Source of the DNA: a virus
Virus record (IMG/VR): IMGVR_UViG_3300029448_000001
Location: 109,967 to 143,979 of that record
DNA length: 34,013 nt
Reading direction: 5' to 3' (one strand)
Position numbers and translations under genes: made by a program. Shown piece by piece: positions 15,354 to 22,403 of the stretch. The notes under the pieces are model-generated. The model was not told the origin of the DNA. It did not search any database and saw only the letters and a list, made by a program, of their open reading frames with translations. The number at the start of each line of letters is the position of its first letter. The stretch's first letter is position 1.

Positions 15354-16190
15354 ATGAAAAAAATGTTATTGACAGGTTCTACAGGTTTTGTTGGGAAATT
15401 TTTAAAGAAGAAGATAAAATCTAAACTAGACAAAGAGTATGAATTGTTTTGTCCTAACAGAGATGAATTAGATTTGACATCAACAATGGCTGTAACTTAC
15501 TATGCAATAGAAAAAGGCCCTTTTGATGTAATTATGCATTGTGCATCGGCAGGACGAGAAACTCCTAATATTATCGACAATAACATTTTTAAAGATAATT
15601 TATTAATGTTTTATAACTTAAAAAGAATAGCAACTCCAGAAAAAGGTTATTGTAAGTTTTTTAATTTTGGTAGTGGTGCAGAATTCAGCGTAAGCAGTAC
15701 TGTAGAAAAAGCTGATGATGTTTGGCGTTGGCACCCGCTAGAAAGTTACGGTGCAAGTAAAAATGTAATTTCAAGAGCCGCCGCGTATGGAACTTATGAT
15801 TATGTGTTAAGGCTTTTTTCTACCATAGATAAATCTGAATCTGAAAAAAGACTTCTCAAACAATTTATAGCATCAGTAAAAAATGAAAAAGTTTTTGAGA
15901 TACCTGCTGATAGATATTGCGATTTTTTTAGTTTAAGAGACTTATGGAAAGTAATAAAAGTTTATTTGAAATATCAGATTGTTTGTCAACACCAAACTAA
16001 TTGTGTATATGAAGATAAATTTAGAGTGTCCGATGTTATAAAAATGTTTTGTGAAATTCACAATATTCCTCATACATCATACAAAGTAACTGGCTGTCAC
16101 TTAAATCATTATACAGGAAAATATAACTTACATAAAATGGGAGTTAGATGTGAAGGTTTAGAACCATCTTTAAAGGAATATAAGATTTGA
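15354..16190 (+). CDS. NDP-sugar SDR (reductase/epimerase-like)
   Basis: A 278-residue extended SDR. ATG 15354 is preferred to TTG 15348 because AGAGG (15343-15347) is upstream. TGSTGFVG (7-14) is the NAD(P) loop, DVIMHCASAG the strand-4 region, GSGAEF the Ser region, and Tyr132-x3-Lys136 (ESYGASKN) the catalytic pair. The second half is divergent. In yersiniose or abequose pathways an SDR of this type (YerF, RfbJ) reduces the 4-keto group or side chain, which would fit here. It overlaps the next gene by 4 bases. Confidence 0.75.
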   Translation: MKKMLLTGSTGFVGKFLKKKIKSKLDKEYELFCPNRDELDLTSTMAVTYYAIEKGPFDVIMHCASAGRETPNIIDNNIFKDNLLMFYNLKRIATPEKGYCKFFNFGSGAEFSVSSTVEKADDVWRWHPLESYGASKNVISRAAAYGTYDYVLRLFSTIDKSESEKRLLKQFIASVKNEKVFEIPADRYCDFFSLRDLWKVIKVYLKYQIVCQHQTNCVYEDKFRVSDVIKMFCEIHNIPHTSYKVTGCHLNHYTGKYNLHKMGVRCEGLEPSLKEYKI

Positions 16191-17134
16191 AGAAAGTAGT
16201 TTATGTTACAGGTTGTTTAGGTTTTATTGGGCACCATCTTACTAGAATTTTATTAAGCAATGGATTTTATGTAATAGGTGTAGATAAAATGACCTATGCA
16301 TCTAATGACGATTTTTTAGTTAATCTACAAAGATTAGGAGCAGAACGATTTAAATTTATTAAAAGTGATATTAATGATTTAGATAAACTTTATGATTGCG
16401 ACTATGTTATAAACACAGCCGCCGAAACTCATGTAGATAATAGTATTGTTTCTTCAGAAGTATTTTTAAAATCTAATGTAAATGGTGTTCATCACTTATT
16501 AGAATTGATTAAACAAAAGAATTTATTTAAAATTCCTACACTTCTACATTTTTCAACTGACGAGGTGTATGGTGATATTGAAAAGGGAAATCACTTTGAG
16601 ACTGATTTGCTAAAGCCTAGTAATCCTTACTCAGCATCAAAAGCCGCCGCGGATATGCTGATACTTGCTTGGGCAAGAACCTTCAATATCCCATACATTA
16701 TCGTCAGGCCCACTAATAATTATGGCACAGGTCAGTATGCAGAAAAACTTATTCCAAAAACATGCAAACATCTTTCACTTGATAAGAAGGTAGATGTTCA
16801 TGATAAAGGATTGCCTAAAAGAACTTGGTTACATGTGGAAGATACTTGTAGTGCAATTCTACAAATTATTACGTCTAGAGCAAAAAATCAAATTTATAAT
16901 ATAAATGGAAATCATGAATGTGCAAATCTTGAAGTAATTCGCAAAATTATAACTTGGACCACTGGCGATACAAACATAGAAAAATACTTAGAACATTTTA
17001 CAAGGTCAGGGGGTGACGTAAGATATTCTTTAGATGATTCAAAGTTGAGAAATCTAGGTTGGAAACCTACGGCAGATTTTGATATTGAATTAAAAAAAAT
17101 TATAGACTATCATAAGGACAATTTTATATGGTAA
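16187..17134 (+). CDS. NDP-glucose 4,6-dehydratase-like (RmlB-type) SDR
   Basis: A 315-residue protein starting at TTG 16187, with AAGGA at 16173-16177; no better ATG exists. TGCLGFIGHHL is the NAD loop, VDKMTYASN the RmlB-type adenosine contact, INTAAETHVDNSI the next block, HFSTDEVYGD the Thr-Asp-Glu catalytic set (124-126), and YSASKAAAD the Tyr148/Lys152 pair. NNYGTGQYAEKLIP and RTWLHVEDTC complete the family pattern. It should make an NDP-4-keto-6-deoxyhexose, the substrate the RfbH-like enzyme needs. Whether the nucleotide is dTDP or CDP cannot be told. It overlaps the last glycosyltransferase by 7 bases. Confidence 0.88.
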   Translation: MKKVVYVTGCLGFIGHHLTRILLSNGFYVIGVDKMTYASNDDFLVNLQRLGAERFKFIKSDINDLDKLYDCDYVINTAAETHVDNSIVSSEVFLKSNVNGVHHLLELIKQKNLFKIPTLLHFSTDEVYGDIEKGNHFETDLLKPSNPYSASKAAADMLILAWARTFNIPYIIVRPTNNYGTGQYAEKLIPKTCKHLSLDKKVDVHDKGLPKRTWLHVEDTCSAILQIITSRAKNQIYNINGNHECANLEVIRKIITWTTGDTNIEKYLEHFTRSGGDVRYSLDDSKLRNLGWKPTADFDIELKKIIDYHKDNFIW

Positions 17135-17844
17135 AAACATTTATGCATTCGGGTAAAATGGGTGATATCATTTGGGCTTTGCCTTTTATAAAATATCAAG
17201 GTGGAGGTAAATTATATTTACATCTCAATCAAAAAGACCCAAACAATAATGAAAATAAATTAGGTGAAGATTCAGCGAATAAATTAATAGCATTATTGAA
17301 TACTCAAGATTACGTTGAAGCAGAAGTTTCTTGGACTGGAAAAGAAGAAGTAGATTTTAATTTAGATAAATTTCGTGATGTAATTTATTCTTGTGGCAAA
17401 TCAATTGCAGAAAGTTATTTTGTGGCATTTAATGTAAAAGATGATTACTCAAAATTTTTGAGTCAACCTTGGCTAAAGATTCCTAATCATGAATACCATG
17501 GTAAAGTCATTGTGAGTAGAACTAGAAGATATTTGCCTACTCCTAGAAATCCTTTTTATAATCATTTGGTCAAAAGTGGATTAGATAGTAATGGTGTTTT
17601 TCTGGGCCTCAAAGAAGAACATGAGGTTTTTTGTAGCATGTATGAAAGTAATGTTGATTGGTCAAATACATATACGATACTTGATTTAGCTAAAATCATA
17701 GCAGGAGCATCATTATTTGCAGGAAATGAAAATCTTGTAAACGCTATAAATGAGGGGCTAAAGAAAACTGCCTTCTTAGAGTCGCAAAAAAATGAAGAAA
17801 AGAACAATTGTTTCTTTTTGAGACCTAATTTATTCATTATTTAA
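17128..17844 (+). CDS. GT-B glycosyltransferase-like protein B
   Basis: A 238-residue protein beginning MVKTFMHSGKMGDIIWALP. HSGKMGD (7-13), the following IKYQGGGKLYLHL, and the C-terminal ILDLAKIIAGASLFAGNEN match the product of 11470-12261 block for block. GVFLGLKEEHEVFCSMY is the other shared part. It is the last gene of the cassette and ends before a promoter region. A transfer reaction using the cassette's sugar is likely but not shown by any single residue. Confidence 0.65.
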   Translation: MVKTFMHSGKMGDIIWALPFIKYQGGGKLYLHLNQKDPNNNENKLGEDSANKLIALLNTQDYVEAEVSWTGKEEVDFNLDKFRDVIYSCGKSIAESYFVAFNVKDDYSKFLSQPWLKIPNHEYHGKVIVSRTRRYLPTPRNPFYNHLVKSGLDSNGVFLGLKEEHEVFCSMYESNVDWSNTYTILDLAKIIAGASLFAGNENLVNAINEGLKKTAFLESQKNEEKNNCFFLRPNLFII

Positions 17845-17852
17845 CAATGTAG

Positions 17853-17861
17853 CATAAATAC
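17853..17861 (+). promoter_or_regulatory. Possible T4-type late promoter box CATAAATAC
   Basis: CATAAATAC lies in the gap after the glycan cassette, inside the block TGTAGCATAAATRCAACA that recurs at 32275-32293. It could give late transcription of 17947 onward, in addition to the sigma-70 promoter just downstream. Confidence 0.4.
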
Positions 17862-17874
17862 AACAAAGTATTTG

Positions 17875-17902
17875 TTGATATTCTCTGTGAATTTGCTATA
17901 CT
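17875..17902 (+). promoter_or_regulatory. Sigma-70-type early promoter
   Basis: TTGATA (17875-17880), 16-bp spacer, TATACT (17897-17902) with TG upstream of the -10 (TTTGCTATACT). GAAAGTGTAG follows directly, as at 26995 and on the minus strand at 32240. The leader AACAACACGAAAGAGAG (17922-17938) is also repeated before 27035 and includes the RBS for the gene at 17947. Confidence 0.8.
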
Positions 17903-17946
17903 GAAAGTGTAGTAATTGATTAACAACACGAAAGAGAGAAAAAAAT

Positions 17947-18156
17947 ATGAACTCATCAAAAATACAAAACAATTTGAGTGAAAAAGAAATTGCTTCTTTG
18001 AAAGAGCAAGGCAAATTTACAATTGTTCCTTCACAACCTTTACCTAAAAGCGTGTCGAAAAAAGTAATGTTCTCCACTAAGGGTATTTCAGGTAGGGGTC
18101 ACCAAGCGAGTAAGTTGGCAGTAGGTGGTGTTAAGAGTACGCCTGATGAATTATAA
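17947..18156 (+). CDS. Small hypothetical early protein
   Basis: A 69-residue protein downstream of a strong early promoter. It begins MNSSKIQNNLSEKEIASLKE, then FTIVPSQPLPKSVSKKVMFS and GRGHQASKLAVGG. It is polar, with no membrane segment. Its last 11 bases overlap the alarmone hydrolase start, so the two are coupled. No family is recognised. Confidence 0.65.
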   Translation: MNSSKIQNNLSEKEIASLKEQGKFTIVPSQPLPKSVSKKVMFSTKGISGRGHQASKLAVGGVKSTPDEL

Positions 18157-18655
18157 AAAAGTTCAAAAAGCTGTAACTTTCGCAACAAAGGCTCATAAGG
18201 GACAAGTTAGAAAATATACCCATGAGCCTTATGTTACACACCCGATAGCTGTAATGAATATCGTCAAATCTGTTCCTCATACAACTGAGATGTTGATGGC
18301 GGCCGCTCTTCATGATGTGGTTGAAGACACACCTTTTACTGTTGAGGATATTAGAAAACACTTTGGTAATAAAGTTGCTGTTTTGGTTGAGGCTCTTACT
18401 CATGATAAAAGTGATGAGAGAGGTAAACTTAAAAGAGCAGAAAGAAAAAGATTAGATAGATTGCAAGATGCAGAAAATGATGAAGATGCTCAAACAATTA
18501 GGGCGGCAGATATGTTGCACAATGCTCCTTCTATGAAGAAGTATGACCCTAAATTCTGGGAAAAAGTAAAACTTGAAATGGCTGAAACAATTAAAGTTTT
18601 AACAAAAGCTGATAATACTTTGTTAAGAAAATTGAAGAAAGTTGTATTAACATAA
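18146..18655 (+). CDS. SpoT/MESH1-like (p)ppGpp hydrolase
   Basis: A 169-residue single-domain HD protein; ATG 18146 gives MNYKKVQKAVTFATKAHKGQ. The hydrolase motifs are complete: PYVTHPIAV with His32, ALHDVVEDTPFT with His56-Asp57 and Glu60-Asp61, and TIRAADMLHN with Asp122, equal to KLADRLHN of SpoT. There is no synthetase, TGS or ACT domain, so it matches small alarmone hydrolases (MESH1 type), which bind Mn and remove the 3'-pyrophosphate of ppGpp. It would dampen the host stringent response during infection. It lies just before a late promoter and the endolysin. Confidence 0.85.
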   Translation: MNYKKVQKAVTFATKAHKGQVRKYTHEPYVTHPIAVMNIVKSVPHTTEMLMAAALHDVVEDTPFTVEDIRKHFGNKVAVLVEALTHDKSDERGKLKRAERKRLDRLQDAENDEDAQTIRAADMLHNAPSMKKYDPKFWEKVKLEMAETIKVLTKADNTLLRKLKKVVLT

Positions 18656-18659
18656 ATAG
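18651..18659 (+). promoter_or_regulatory. T4-type late promoter upstream of endolysin
   Basis: CATAAATAG lies 31 bases before the ATG of the endolysin gene, the same box as at 31119-31127 (minus) before the tape-measure-like gene. Late timing is what a lysis gene needs, and gp33, the late co-activator, is encoded nearby. Confidence 0.6.
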
Positions 18660-18689
18660 TGAATGTAGTTTTTAGGTAGGAGAGATTCT

Positions 18690-19190
18690 ATGAGAAACAA
18701 AACAAAAGAAATTATCTGGACTATTTTTTTGTTTTTTGCATTGCTTTATACGGGTGTAGTTGAAGCAAAAAAATTCTATAAACAAGACGTTGAATGGTTA
18801 GCGTTAAACATTTATCATGAAGCTAGAAATGAACCTGTTGCAGGACAATTAGCTGTTGCTCATGTAACCATCAATCGAATTGAGAGTAAACATTATCCTA
18901 ATACAATGGAAAAAGTAGTTACTCAACAATGGAAAGGCATTTGTCAATTTTCATGGTTCTGTGATGGCAAATCAGATGTACCCAAGAATAAAGAAGTCTA
19001 TGATAAAATTTATAAACTTGCGGAAAACATTTTATTAAGATACAATAGACAAGATGCATTTGATATAACAAACGGTTCAACACACTACCATGCTGTCTAT
19101 GTTGACCCTAAATGGTCGAAAGCAGATAGAATGATTAGAACAGCAAGAATAGGTTTACATATTTTTTATCGTTATGAAAAATTAACTTAG
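18690..19190 (+). CDS. SleB-type cell wall hydrolase (endolysin)
   Basis: A 166-residue protein with RBS AGGAGAG at 18678-18684. Residues 8-26 are hydrophobic and end in VVEAKK, so it has a cleavable signal peptide or a signal-arrest-release anchor and reaches the periplasm without a large holin. The Hydrolase_2/SleB core is clear: LNIYHEARNEPVAGQLAVA with catalytic Glu44, then NRIESKHYPNTMEKVV and CQFSWFCDG, then a final region with THYHAVYVDPKW. It cleaves peptidoglycan at lysis. A late promoter lies upstream and two micropeptide genes downstream. Confidence 0.9.
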   Translation: MRNKTKEIIWTIFLFFALLYTGVVEAKKFYKQDVEWLALNIYHEARNEPVAGQLAVAHVTINRIESKHYPNTMEKVVTQQWKGICQFSWFCDGKSDVPKNKEVYDKIYKLAENILLRYNRQDAFDITNGSTHYHAVYVDPKWSKADRMIRTARIGLHIFYRYEKLT

Positions 19191-19203
19191 AATAGGAGAA
19201 GTG

Positions 19204-19302
19204 ATGTACCAAAAAATTTGTTTAACAATTAGTGCATTTTCAGTTACCTGTGTTGCAATCAACACATCACTAATAATGCTCAGAACTTATGGGGTGCTAT
19301 GA
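19204..19302 (+). CDS. 32-residue membrane micropeptide 1 (lysis-linked)
   Basis: ATG 19204 follows an RBS-like TAGGAG (19193-19198). The 32 residues begin MYQKICLTISAFSVTC and end LIMLRTYGVL: one hydrophobic helix with a basic end. Its stop overlaps the ATG of a second frame of exactly the same length whose product is clearly related (KIC at 4-6, T-LIML, then RTYG or KTYG). Conservation between the two copies argues that both are translated. The position right behind the endolysin suggests a holin or holin regulator. Confidence 0.65.
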   Translation: MYQKICLTISAFSVTCVAINTSLIMLRTYGVL

Positions 19303-19397
19303 GAGATAAAATTTGTCAAATCATACACACAGTTGCCATTTCAACTATTGCAACAAGTACAACTTTAATAATGTTAAAAACATATGGAATATTTTGA
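19299..19397 (+). CDS. 32-residue membrane micropeptide 2 (tandem paralogue)
   Basis: It starts at the ATGA overlap with micropeptide 1 and has the same length. It begins MRDKICQIIHTVAIST and ends LIMLKTYGIF. Identical or similar positions to copy 1 include KIC (4-6), T21, LIML (23-26) and TYG (28-30). Its TGA overlaps the TTG start of the next gene. Two small related membrane peptides could form a holin/antiholin pair; this is inference. Confidence 0.65.
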   Translation: MRDKICQIIHTVAISTIATSTTLIMLKTYGIF

Positions 19398-19642
19398 AAA
19401 CTAAAATACACGTTAATCAACACATAATTAAATCGAATCGTAAGAAAGGTCTGGAAGAGCCTGTATTTACTGTGAAACAAGGAAGTAAAAATCGTTATGC
19501 GAAGAGAGTTAGTATAGATGGGCCTAGTGAATTGGTATACTCGCCAGATAAACCTTTGTCATGTGGAGCCCATGTATGGATAGAAACAAACTCTACCGTA
19601 AGATTGCAGGACGAGAAGTCATTCGCAGACTTAAAGAGGTAA
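19394..19642 (+). CDS. Conserved small phage protein (VNQH...KPLSCGA family)
   Basis: An 82-residue protein from TTG 19394 (TTGA overlap with the previous stop). It begins MKTKIHVNQHIIKSNRKKG, continues EEPVFTVKQGSKNRYAKRV, then GPSELVYSPDKPLSCGAHVW. I recall this pattern as a hypothetical family widespread in T4-like marine phages. It looks like a small beta-rich domain. The frame is open upstream to 19313, but that part is the micropeptide gene. Its end overlaps the next gene by 67 bases. Confidence 0.65.
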   Translation: MKTKIHVNQHIIKSNRKKGLEEPVFTVKQGSKNRYAKRVSIDGPSELVYSPDKPLSCGAHVWIETNSTVRLQDEKSFADLKR

Positions 19643-19920
19643 AACGTGAATATAAAATTGATAGTGATTTAGGTAAAAATTATGAATCACAAATAGCAGG
19701 AGCAATTGATAACTTGAAATTTGAAAACACATTTGTTATGGCAAAAATAGAAAAAACAGAACTCATAGTTCGCATTTTATCTTTTTCTGAAAAGGTTAAA
19801 TTTTCTGAAAAAGAAAATTGGTTTCTTTTAAACATGCAACCTAATCGAAAAATGGGAGATTTAAGATGGGTTTCTACAAATACTAGATTTACATGGATAA
19901 GGGAATTTTTATGGCTGTAA
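19576..19920 (+). CDS. Hypothetical protein overlapping its neighbour
   Basis: A 114-residue protein. ATG 19576 has GGAG at 19565-19568. It begins MDRNKLYRKIAGREVIRRLK, a basic helix, and later has NYESQIAGAIDNLKFENTF and a C-terminal hydrophobic/aromatic part (RWVSTNTRFTWIREFLWL). The 67-base overlap with the preceding gene is unusual, so the first 22 residues are uncertain. No family is recognised. Confidence 0.5.
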   Translation: MDRNKLYRKIAGREVIRRLKEVKREYKIDSDLGKNYESQIAGAIDNLKFENTFVMAKIEKTELIVRILSFSEKVKFSEKENWFLLNMQPNRKMGDLRWVSTNTRFTWIREFLWL

Positions 19921-20069
19921 AAAATGATAATAAGAGTGAGCATTTTTATACCCCAAAAGAAACGCCTGAAAGGTTTAAAGAAAAAGATAAAGACGTAATT
20001 CAAGTAGAATTTGTGGACTTTGAAGGTAAGAGAGTCGTAAGAACATATGAAAAAAAGGTGAACAAATGA
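19911..20069 (+). CDS. 52-residue hypothetical upstream of gp33
   Basis: A frame from ATG 19911, with AAGGGA about 7 bases upstream, to TGA 20067-20069. It begins MAVKNDNKSEHFYTPKETPE and is highly charged, with a short beta-like end (VIQVEFVDFEGKRVVRTY). It overlaps the previous gene by 10 bases and the gp33 start by 4 (ATGA), so it fits the operon exactly. The function is unknown. Confidence 0.65.
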   Translation: MAVKNDNKSEHFYTPKETPERFKEKDKDVIQVEFVDFEGKRVVRTYEKKVNK

Positions 20070-20302
20070 GTTTAAATATTTTAACGCAAAAAGAATTTGA
20101 ACAGGCTGTAAGAGAGATTTACAGAGATAAACAACCAATTACTATGCTAGATTCTATTCTTTTGTTCTGTGAGCAAAAAGGTATTGAGGTAGAAACTGCG
20201 GCATCTTTGATTCCATCAAAAATGAAATCATTATTAGAAACAGAAGCAATTAAGAATAGATTGATTACCAATAATAAAGCTAAACTACCTATAAAATTAT
20301 GA
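20066..20302 (+). CDS. 33: gp33-like late transcription co-activator
   Basis: A 78-residue protein. TMLDSILLFCEQKGIEVETA (27-46), followed by ASLIPSKMKSLLETEAIKNR, matches the core of T4-like gp33 in marine phages (MDAVLxFCExxxxEVEAxxxLIxxxLKEKI-x-EA). In T4, gp33 bridges RNA polymerase and the sliding clamp to activate late promoters. The order gp33, gp59, gp32 is the T4 order, which strengthens the call. The CATAAATA boxes in this window would be its targets. Confidence 0.75.
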   Translation: MSLNILTQKEFEQAVREIYRDKQPITMLDSILLFCEQKGIEVETAASLIPSKMKSLLETEAIKNRLITNNKAKLPIKL

Positions 20303-20739
20303 AAAAATACAGCATACCAAAAGAACAAAGACCTAAATGTATAGTTCCTGGTTGTGAAAGAAAAGGTCAACATACAGGAACATATTTACCTAATGGTTTT
20401 CCTAGATTTCGTTCAAAGTGTGATTATCACCACAAGCAAAGATACACAATTGGTGAATGGAAATGGAAACAGCACCGAAAAGATTTTTGCGAAAACGTAG
20501 ATGGTAGATTAGGATTTACTTGCAACTATCCAATACAGGATATATGTCAGTTACAAACCGACCATATAGATGGTAACGCAAAAAATAATAGTGCCTTGAA
20601 CCTACAAACCCTTTGTGCTAACTGTCATGCATACAAGACTTTTGTAAATGGTGAACATTCAAATCATAATAAGACTCACAATAAATCCTTAGAAGAACAG
20701 AGAAAGGAACTTTCAACTTTAGAAGGATTTTTAGTATGA
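20299..20739 (+). CDS. HNH endonuclease
   Basis: A 146-residue protein between gp33 and gp59. The HNH core is TDHIDGNAKNNSALNLQTLC then ANCH: Asp88-His89, Asn101 and His110, with zinc cysteines at 106 and 109 and partners upstream (Cys64, Cys75 or Cys83). A second zinc site is likely near the N-terminus (CIVPGC at 14-19, Cys41, HH44-45). It overlaps both neighbours by 4 bases, so it is translated as part of the operon and is not a loosely inserted gene. It may be a homing-type nuclease or a DNA-processing enzyme. Confidence 0.8.
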   Translation: MKKYSIPKEQRPKCIVPGCERKGQHTGTYLPNGFPRFRSKCDYHHKQRYTIGEWKWKQHRKDFCENVDGRLGFTCNYPIQDICQLQTDHIDGNAKNNSALNLQTLCANCHAYKTFVNGEHSNHNKTHNKSLEEQRKELSTLEGFLV

Positions 20740-21335
20740 ATGCTTTTGATACCTATAAAACTTACATGGGAATCAGAAACCATTTCCTAATGAAAAGCTA
20801 TGATTACTTTAAGTATAATGGAAAAACTAGGGCAAACTATGATTCGTTTCTAAGAAGAAAAGACAAGATACAGTTTGCTAAATTAGGAAAAGCGAAAGGT
20901 AAAGTATTGATTGAATACCTTGTTTCTAATTTTGTAGTAAATTCTAAGATAGGTTGGATAGGAGAATTGTTATCTGAGCAGTCAGAAAAAACTTATACTG
21001 ATTGGAAAAGAAAAATTGAATCTCTTTCATATTTGATTGATGATGAGACAAGTTTTATGGAAGATTGGACAGAGAAAGATTTTAACGATTATTTCATAGT
21101 CAATACTAAAAGCGATACTCACCCGCCAATCATTGTATCTTTTCTAAGAAAAGATGTTTCATTAGAAACTTTAGTTTGTATCAACTCATTGTTATCATTT
21201 TTTAAACAGTATGACAAAGTATTTACAGACCCAATTTATCAAGAGGTTAGAGACTTGTGCAAAAAGTATGAGCCTTTTTTAAAGATTGAAAAGAATAAAA
21301 TATCAAAAATAATTCAAAAAAAGTTAAAAAAATGA
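20736..21335 (+). CDS. 59: gp59-like helicase loader
   Basis: A 199-residue protein (T4 gp59 is 217). The helical order matches gp59: YKTYMGIRNHFLMKSYDYFKY near the N-terminus, SFLRRKDKIQFAKLGKAKGK, then VSNFVVNSKIGWIGELLSEQ, and later PPIIVSFLRKDVSLETLVCI. In T4, gp59 loads the gp41 helicase onto gp32-coated forks. It lies immediately before gp32. It ends in Lys-rich residues. There is a gap of 105 bases before gp32. Confidence 0.85.
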   Translation: MNAFDTYKTYMGIRNHFLMKSYDYFKYNGKTRANYDSFLRRKDKIQFAKLGKAKGKVLIEYLVSNFVVNSKIGWIGELLSEQSEKTYTDWKRKIESLSYLIDDETSFMEDWTEKDFNDYFIVNTKSDTHPPIIVSFLRKDVSLETLVCINSLLSFFKQYDKVFTDPIYQEVRDLCKKYEPFLKIEKNKISKIIQKKLKK

Positions 21336-21440
21336 CAATCTTGCCTATACATATAAGAGTTGATTATTATATAATAACCAATAAGCAGTAAACATACGAT
21401 ACATATTTAAACATACTAACTAATACGAGGTAAAAAAATC

Positions 21441-22337
21441 ATGGCTAATTCATTTGCCGACTTGAAAAAGTCAAGAAATGCCGATAGGCAAAAACTTACA
21501 AGCAAACTCAATGCAGTTGCAAATCCCGAAAAGAAAAGTTACATAGACGAGAGGTTCTGGAAACCAGAGGTTGATAAAGCAGGTAATGGTCTTGCAGTTA
21601 TTAGATTTTTACCAGCATCAGAAGGTGAAGACATGCCTTGGGTTCAAGTCTTTTCTCATTCTTTTCAAGGCCCAGGTGGCTGGTATATTGAGAATTCTCT
21701 TACAACACTAAATCAAAAAGACCCTGTAGGTGAATATAATTCAGTACTATGGAACTCTGGTGTTGAAGCAAATAAAGAGATTGCTCGTAAGCAAAAAAGA
21801 AAGCTAACATACATTTCTAACATTCTAGTAGTGAAAGACCCAAGTAATCCTGAGAATGAAGGAAAAGTGTTTCTTTATAAGTACGGAAAGAAAATCTTTG
21901 ATAAATTAAATGACATGATGAATCCTGAGTTTGAGGACGAGGCATCTGTCAATCCATTTGATTTATGGGAAGGTGCAAACTTCAAACTTAAAATTCGTAA
22001 TGTTGAAGGTTACAGAAATTATGATAAATCTGAGTTTGATGCACAAGCACCTTTGTTTAAAGATGACGAGAAACTAGAGAAGACTTGGAAAAGTCAATTT
22101 GGTTTAACTGAATTTGTATCTTCTGGGAACTTTAAGACTTATGATGTACTCAAAGCAAGACTTGATAAAGTTTTAGGAATGCAAGATACAAGCGAAGAAG
22201 TTGTGGCATCATCACCGCAACCTGTAGCACCTGCTAGTGCAACACCTCCTGTTTCTGAATCTGTAGAAGATAAACTCGCAGATGATGATGATGAGGGAAT
22301 GAGTTACTTTGAAAAACTAGCATCTGATGATAAGTAG
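21441..22337 (+). CDS. 32: gp32-like single-stranded DNA-binding protein
   Basis: A 298-residue protein (T4 gp32 is 301), with RBS ACGAGG at 21424-21429. The core is diagnostic: FSHSFQGPGGWYIENSLTTL, YISNILVVKDPSNPENEGKV, then FLYKYGKKIFDKL and LWEGANFKLKIRNVEGYRNY. The basic N-terminus (ANSFADLKKSRNADRQKL) is the self-association region and the acidic tail (LADDDDEGMSYFEKLASDDK) recruits partners. The T4 zinc-binding cysteines are missing; the protein has no Cys. Residues 256-274 are a Pro/Ala/Ser linker. The 105-base leader 21336-21440 is AT-rich and may hold a promoter, but I see no clear box. A terminator follows. Confidence 0.95.
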   Translation: MANSFADLKKSRNADRQKLTSKLNAVANPEKKSYIDERFWKPEVDKAGNGLAVIRFLPASEGEDMPWVQVFSHSFQGPGGWYIENSLTTLNQKDPVGEYNSVLWNSGVEANKEIARKQKRKLTYISNILVVKDPSNPENEGKVFLYKYGKKIFDKLNDMMNPEFEDEASVNPFDLWEGANFKLKIRNVEGYRNYDKSEFDAQAPLFKDDEKLEKTWKSQFGLTEFVSSGNFKTYDVLKARLDKVLGMQDTSEEVVASSPQPVAPASATPPVSESVEDKLADDDDEGMSYFEKLASDDK

Positions 22338-22359
22338 TATTTTTCTCCTTGTTGTGTTG

Positions 22360-22388
22360 ATGGGGTGCCGAAAGGTGCCCCATTTTTT
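22360..22388 (+). terminator. Rho-independent terminator after gp32
   Basis: ATGGGGTGCC (22360-22369), GAAA loop, GGTGCCCCAT (22374-22383) form a 10-bp stem with two G-U pairs, followed by a T run (22383-22388). The preceding TTTTCTCCTTGTTGTGTTG recurs in shortened form before the terminator at 27688. Confidence 0.9.
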
Positions 22389-22403
22389 ACCAAGGATTTT
22401 TGT

